Shown here: positions 60,374-64,000 of the stretch, piece after piece
Position numbering within the stretch: the first letter of the stretch is position 1
Layout: every line of letters starts with the position of its first letter
Source: Hofstenia miamia
Taxonomy: Eukaryota; Xenacoelomorpha; Acoela
Reading direction: 5' to 3'
Assembly (NCBI GenBank): GCA_004352715.1
Contig: SCFE01000024.1
Location: 57,947 to 121,946 of the forward strand
DNA: 64,000 nt
Notes under the pieces: model-generated
The model's database searches: none
Told to the model about the DNA's origin: nothing
Seen by the model: the letters and a program-made list of their open reading frames with translations, nothing else
Made by a program: the position numbers and the translations under genes

Positions 60374-61072
60374 TTAAATTAAATGTTCAATCGCGCCGCC
60401 ATTGTTTGCAATAACCATTTCACATCTTTTGTGCAAATTTTCTACTGAGCGGCGAAGTTCATCAACGGATATTTCATCGATTTCTTTAATGATCTTTTGT
60501 TTCAAGTCATCTAAATCATTGGCCCGATATGAATGAAAAACTCGTGCCTTTAAAGTTCCCCACAGGTAGAAATCTAAAGGCGATAAATCAGGCGACCTGG
60601 GAGGCCATGGAACTCCGTAGCCTCTTCCTATCACACGATTTTCTGGAAGCTGACTTGAGATAAAATCACGAGCTAAGACCGAAAAGTGAGGAGGCGCTCC
60701 ATCATGTTGGAAGATAACAGATCGCATTTTACGTTTTCTTTTTAACTCAGGAAAAACCGAANCTAAAGGCGATAAATCAGGCGACCTGGGAGGCCATGGA
60801 ACTCCGTAGCCTCTTCCTATCACACGATTTTCTGGAAGCTGACTTGAGATAAAATCACGAGCTAAGACCGAAAAGTGAGGAGGCGCTCCATCATGTTGGA
60901 AGATAACAGATCGCATTTTACGTTTTCTTTTTAACTCAGGAAAAACCGAATCCTTTAAAAGGTTTGTATAATTTTCCTGGTTTACAGTTTTATCAAAAAA
61001 TACCGGTGTAAGTTTGTATCTAGCACTAAAAGCCATCCACACACAAACTTTTTGAGGATGTAGTGATTTTTG
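60374..61072 (-). pseudogene. Tc1/mariner transposase, C-terminal part
   Basis: DDE/D transposase that would cut and paste the element. It reads KSLHPQKVCVWMAFSARYKL and FFDKTVNQENYTNLL. It then has the second catalytic Asp in VIFQHDGAPPHFSV and the last in WPPRSPDLSPLDFYLWG, with 42 residues between by my count when the duplicated stretch is ignored. The C-terminus is HKRCEMVIANNGGAIEHLI. The N-terminal helix-turn-helix and the first Asp are missing because the frame runs into the inverted arm at 61073. The frame is otherwise intact, so loss was recent. The repeated DSVFPELKRK...SPL block is probably an assembly artefact. Confidence 0.85.
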
Positions 61073-61264
61073 CTGTGGGGAACTTTAAAGGCACGAGTTT
61101 TTCATTCATATCGGGCCAATGATTTAGATGACTTGAAACAAAAGATCATTAAAGAAATCGATGAAATATCCGTTGATGAACTTCGCCGCTCAGTAGAAAA
61201 TTTGCACAAAAGATGTGAAATGGTTATTGCAAACAATGGCGGCGCGATTGAACATTTAATTTAA
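61073..61264 (+). pseudogene. Mariner transposase C-terminal fragment in the inverted arm
   Basis: Mirror copy of the last 60 or so codons: LWGTLKARVFHSYRANDLDD to GGAIEHLI, read on the plus strand and followed by the inverted end at 61378. It is not a separate gene. Confidence 0.85.
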
Positions 61265-61405
61265 CTTTTATAAATCCCATGTATTGATCATTATAAAAAA
61301 TATACTTTGACTTTGTGGTTGTTTTTATTTTTATTTTTGTGGCTAATTAAAATATCAAGTTACTTATGGCTTACCCTGTATATATATATATAGTGTTTAA
61401 TTATT

Positions 61406-62405
61406 NNNNNNNNNNNNNNNNNNNNNNNNNNNNNNNNNNNNNNNNNNNNNNNNNNNNNNNNNNNNNNNNNNNNNNNNNNNNNNNNNNNNNNNNNNNNNNN
61501 NNNNNNNNNNNNNNNNNNNNNNNNNNNNNNNNNNNNNNNNNNNNNNNNNNNNNNNNNNNNNNNNNNNNNNNNNNNNNNNNNNNNNNNNNNNNNNNNNNNN
61601 NNNNNNNNNNNNNNNNNNNNNNNNNNNNNNNNNNNNNNNNNNNNNNNNNNNNNNNNNNNNNNNNNNNNNNNNNNNNNNNNNNNNNNNNNNNNNNNNNNNN
61701 NNNNNNNNNNNNNNNNNNNNNNNNNNNNNNNNNNNNNNNNNNNNNNNNNNNNNNNNNNNNNNNNNNNNNNNNNNNNNNNNNNNNNNNNNNNNNNNNNNNN
61801 NNNNNNNNNNNNNNNNNNNNNNNNNNNNNNNNNNNNNNNNNNNNNNNNNNNNNNNNNNNNNNNNNNNNNNNNNNNNNNNNNNNNNNNNNNNNNNNNNNNN
61901 NNNNNNNNNNNNNNNNNNNNNNNNNNNNNNNNNNNNNNNNNNNNNNNNNNNNNNNNNNNNNNNNNNNNNNNNNNNNNNNNNNNNNNNNNNNNNNNNNNNN
62001 NNNNNNNNNNNNNNNNNNNNNNNNNNNNNNNNNNNNNNNNNNNNNNNNNNNNNNNNNNNNNNNNNNNNNNNNNNNNNNNNNNNNNNNNNNNNNNNNNNNN
62101 NNNNNNNNNNNNNNNNNNNNNNNNNNNNNNNNNNNNNNNNNNNNNNNNNNNNNNNNNNNNNNNNNNNNNNNNNNNNNNNNNNNNNNNNNNNNNNNNNNNN
62201 NNNNNNNNNNNNNNNNNNNNNNNNNNNNNNNNNNNNNNNNNNNNNNNNNNNNNNNNNNNNNNNNNNNNNNNNNNNNNNNNNNNNNNNNNNNNNNNNNNNN
62301 NNNNNNNNNNNNNNNNNNNNNNNNNNNNNNNNNNNNNNNNNNNNNNNNNNNNNNNNNNNNNNNNNNNNNNNNNNNNNNNNNNNNNNNNNNNNNNNNNNNN
62401 NNNNN
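61406..62405. other. Assembly gap, 1,000 N
   Basis: A round 1,000-N placeholder between the mariner element's flank and the second copy of the GPCR3 block. Frames through it are artefacts. Confidence 0.99.
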
Positions 62406-63626
62406 ATATATATATTCAGGGTCTTCAAGCCACTATCAATAAATAAAAATCCCATATTTTACAATTTGAAGGCACCTAGAACACAAAAATGGGTAAAGGA
62501 GTTTTTAATTTCACACTTTTGATTTCTGTATGAATAGCATCAATTTAAGCAGAAAAAGCTTAAATTGATTGAACAATTTAGATTGTATTGATTTTCTTTG
62601 AAAGCAAAAAACTATCAATTTGAAAATATACAGGAAAGACGAAGAATAAATTATGTATATAGTATTTGCTGTTTTTCAAAACAATAAATTGGGATAAAGA
62701 ATCATATATATTTGAATTATTTTGTGTAATGGAATTGCTATTCATTTTATAATTAAGAAATGTTTTAAGCAAGTATATTTCAATGTTTAAAAAATTCCAA
62801 CTATTCTTATAAATAGCCTTAAAATTTGGCATGAGTTTAGTGAATAGATCTGCAATTAGATTAACAAATAAATTAAAAATTTAGATTCAATACTTTCATA
62901 GTTGGGGAAGTACACTCACCGCAACAAATCACATGGTTTTCGTTGCACTTGATCGGGTAATTGCAATTCGTTTTCCAATTTGGTACAAGCAGAAGAGCAA
63001 TCCGCGCTTGGCATACCTAACAAGTACATGCATTGCATGTTTCTCCTATATCTTCATATCACCAAATCTTTTTATATTTCAGATTGTAGGCTCAAGATGT
63101 ATTTTGAATGCAAGTAAGGAGTTCATGTATTGGTATGGTGGAATTCAACAATTCGTTTTTGGAATTGGCTTGCAATTTTCTTCGGTGCTGTTTTCAAATA
63201 TATATTTTATACACAGCTTGCGAAAGAGGAAGAAACAATCTTCAACGGAAAGGAGATTAACTGTGATGTTATTAACCAATAGCATTGTTTATAATATCAT
63301 AATTTTTCTTTCTGTGTCTATTAATTCCATTACTACAAATATTAATCCCACTTCTAAATTGCAAGAGAGTATTTTAATGTTGGCCAGCAAGTTAAAATTT
63401 ACGTTACTGATTATCAACTCATCAATTAATTTCATATTTTATTATATCAGTGGTGCAATATTTCGTCAAGCATTTTATAGAATTTTTAAAGAGAAAAACT
63501 AAGTTTACTATAAGTACTTATGTATATGCATTTTTCAATTTTTGTATATCTCGCGATGAAATATTTTTGAAAATACTGAATGGCTTCTTACGTATATTAT
63601 GTGTCTTATCCTACATTTTATGACAT
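62406..63626 (+). repeat. 1,221-bp block, second copy of 45458-46678
   Basis: It matches 45458-46678 at an offset of 16,948 bp, with no difference noticed. It starts right after the N gap and covers the end of the GPCR3 intron, exon 2 and 3' flank. The earlier copy ends at a one-base gap, while this one runs on. Confidence 0.92.
62885..63502 (+). CDS. GPCR3 exon 2, second copy
   Basis: Same 206 codons as 45937-46554, from IQYFHSWGSTLTA through VALDRVIAIRFP to YRIFKEKN and the stop. No copy of exon 1 is present before it because of the gap. It may be the same locus or a haplotype rather than a fourth receptor. Confidence 0.8.
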   Translation: MQYFHSWGSTLTATNHMVFVALDRVIAIRFPIWYKQKSNPRLAYLTSTCIACFSYIFISPNLFIFQIVGSRCILNASKEFMYWYGGIQQFVFGIGLQFSSVLFSNIYFIHSLRKRKKQSSTERRLTVMLLTNSIVYNIIIFLSVSINSITTNINPTSKLQESILMLASKLKFTLLIINSSINFIFYYISGAIFRQAFYRIFKEKN

Positions 63627-64000
63627 AAACATTTTAATTAAGAATATTGAGTTTAGAAATAGAAGGAAATCATGACAGATTATTATATTACTCTTTGCTT
63701 CGGTCTTAAAGAATTAACAGAAATATTTTACAATCATAAGGGAATTTACTGTACTACAATATAAACAATGACAAATATAATTTTAATATATATATATATA
63801 AACGGGTTTTGGATACACAATTTTAATATATCTACAAGGCGCTGTGTACAAAAAATCTATACGGGCGCTAGATACTATAGCGGAAGGCGCTGGATACTGG
63901 TTAAAAAAATTTTTTTTTCAAAAATCCTGAAACTCATATACATTAAGAAATTTTTCGATAAATGAATTATTCTGGCTTTCCATCAAAAAAGGCTATGGAT
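63627..64000. other. GPCR3 3' flank with GGCGCT-GATAC repeats
   Basis: No gene is seen. GGCGCTGTGTAC, GGCGCTAGATAC and GGCGCTGGATAC recur between 63838 and 63900. They resemble GGGCTTTGGATAC near 32840. Confidence 0.4.

Larger units (their letters stand above)
60260..61378 (-). mobile_element. Tc1/mariner element with a 306-bp inverted end
   Basis: TA dinucleotides at 60258-60259 and 61379-61380 flank CAGGGTAAGCCATAAGTAAC at both ends. The first 306 bases (60260-60565) are repeated inverted at 61073-61378, far longer than a normal terminal repeat. So the right arm is a second copy of the transposase 3' end in the opposite orientation. A 188-bp direct duplication around the one-base gap at 60762 (60574-60761 and 60763-60950) looks like an unmerged contig overlap. 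Confidence 0.85.

Noticed and set aside
1-64000. tRNA, rRNA and other structured RNA genes
   Set aside because: I found no sequence I could fold by eye into a tRNA or match to rRNA. A covariance-model scan would be needed to exclude them.

Overview
This window reads as a draft-assembly scaffold from a very AT-rich invertebrate animal genome. Spliced rhodopsin-like receptor genes with GT/AG introns, the signal-peptide exon of a Cys-loop ion channel, LINEs, Ty3/gypsy, hAT, Tc1/mariner and piggyBac-like elements, and many (AT)n microsatellites all point to a metazoan. I see no diagnostic that fixes the phylum.

Genes. Host genes are sparse. Three paralogous two-exon GPCR genes are the best supported: exon 2 only at 138-749 (+), complete at 9701-11377 (-), and complete at 44604-46554 (+). 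The last is followed by an identical second copy of its exon 2 at 62885-63502. They share a 93-codon first exon (TM1-TM2, ending at the TM3 cysteine), a phase-0 intron, and a roughly 205-codon second exon (TM3-TM7). The 5' exon of a Cys-loop ligand-gated chloride-type channel lies at 58473-58865 (+). A minus-strand gene of unknown identity has two phase-matched exons at 29098-29991, with a possible further exon near 30.3 kb. A few other exon-like stretches are weaker.

Mobile DNA. Most of the rest is decayed transposon sequence: hAT transposase fragments (3331-3729, 13147-13742 and its tandem copy, 31486-31631), three hAT-type elements with matching ends and 8-bp target duplications (30476-31922, 37099-42273, 56137-56980), a fourth likely one (37668-38645), a Ty3/gypsy remnant nested inside the 37-42 kb element and itself split by the fourth, several 5'-truncated LINE copies on the minus strand (4.7-6.5, 23.3, 27.0, 52.8, 54.5-56.1 kb), a rearranged mariner with a 306-bp inverted end (60260-61378), and two TTAA-flanked MITEs (51463-51934, 59012-59254). 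Many hAT-like ends carry short G/C-rich arrays that stand out sharply from the AT-rich background, and each array has its own motif.

Layout and assembly. 1-6.7 kb: GPCR1 tail, repeats, hAT remnant, two head-to-tail LINE 3' ends. 7-12 kb: gap, then GPCR2. 12.6-21.6 kb: a 3,053-bp unit in tandem plus a third partial copy. 22-27.6 kb: duplicated blocks next to gaps. 29-33 kb: the unknown minus-strand gene and a hAT element. 37-42 kb: nested transposons. 44-48 kb: GPCR3, then a 1.65-kb perfect palindrome. 51-57 kb: MITEs and LINEs. 58-61 kb: channel exon and mariner. 62-64 kb: second copy of GPCR3 exon 2. Fourteen N gaps are present, nine of them one base long. Most duplications abut these gaps, so several look like unmerged contig overlaps or separate haplotypes rather than real biology.
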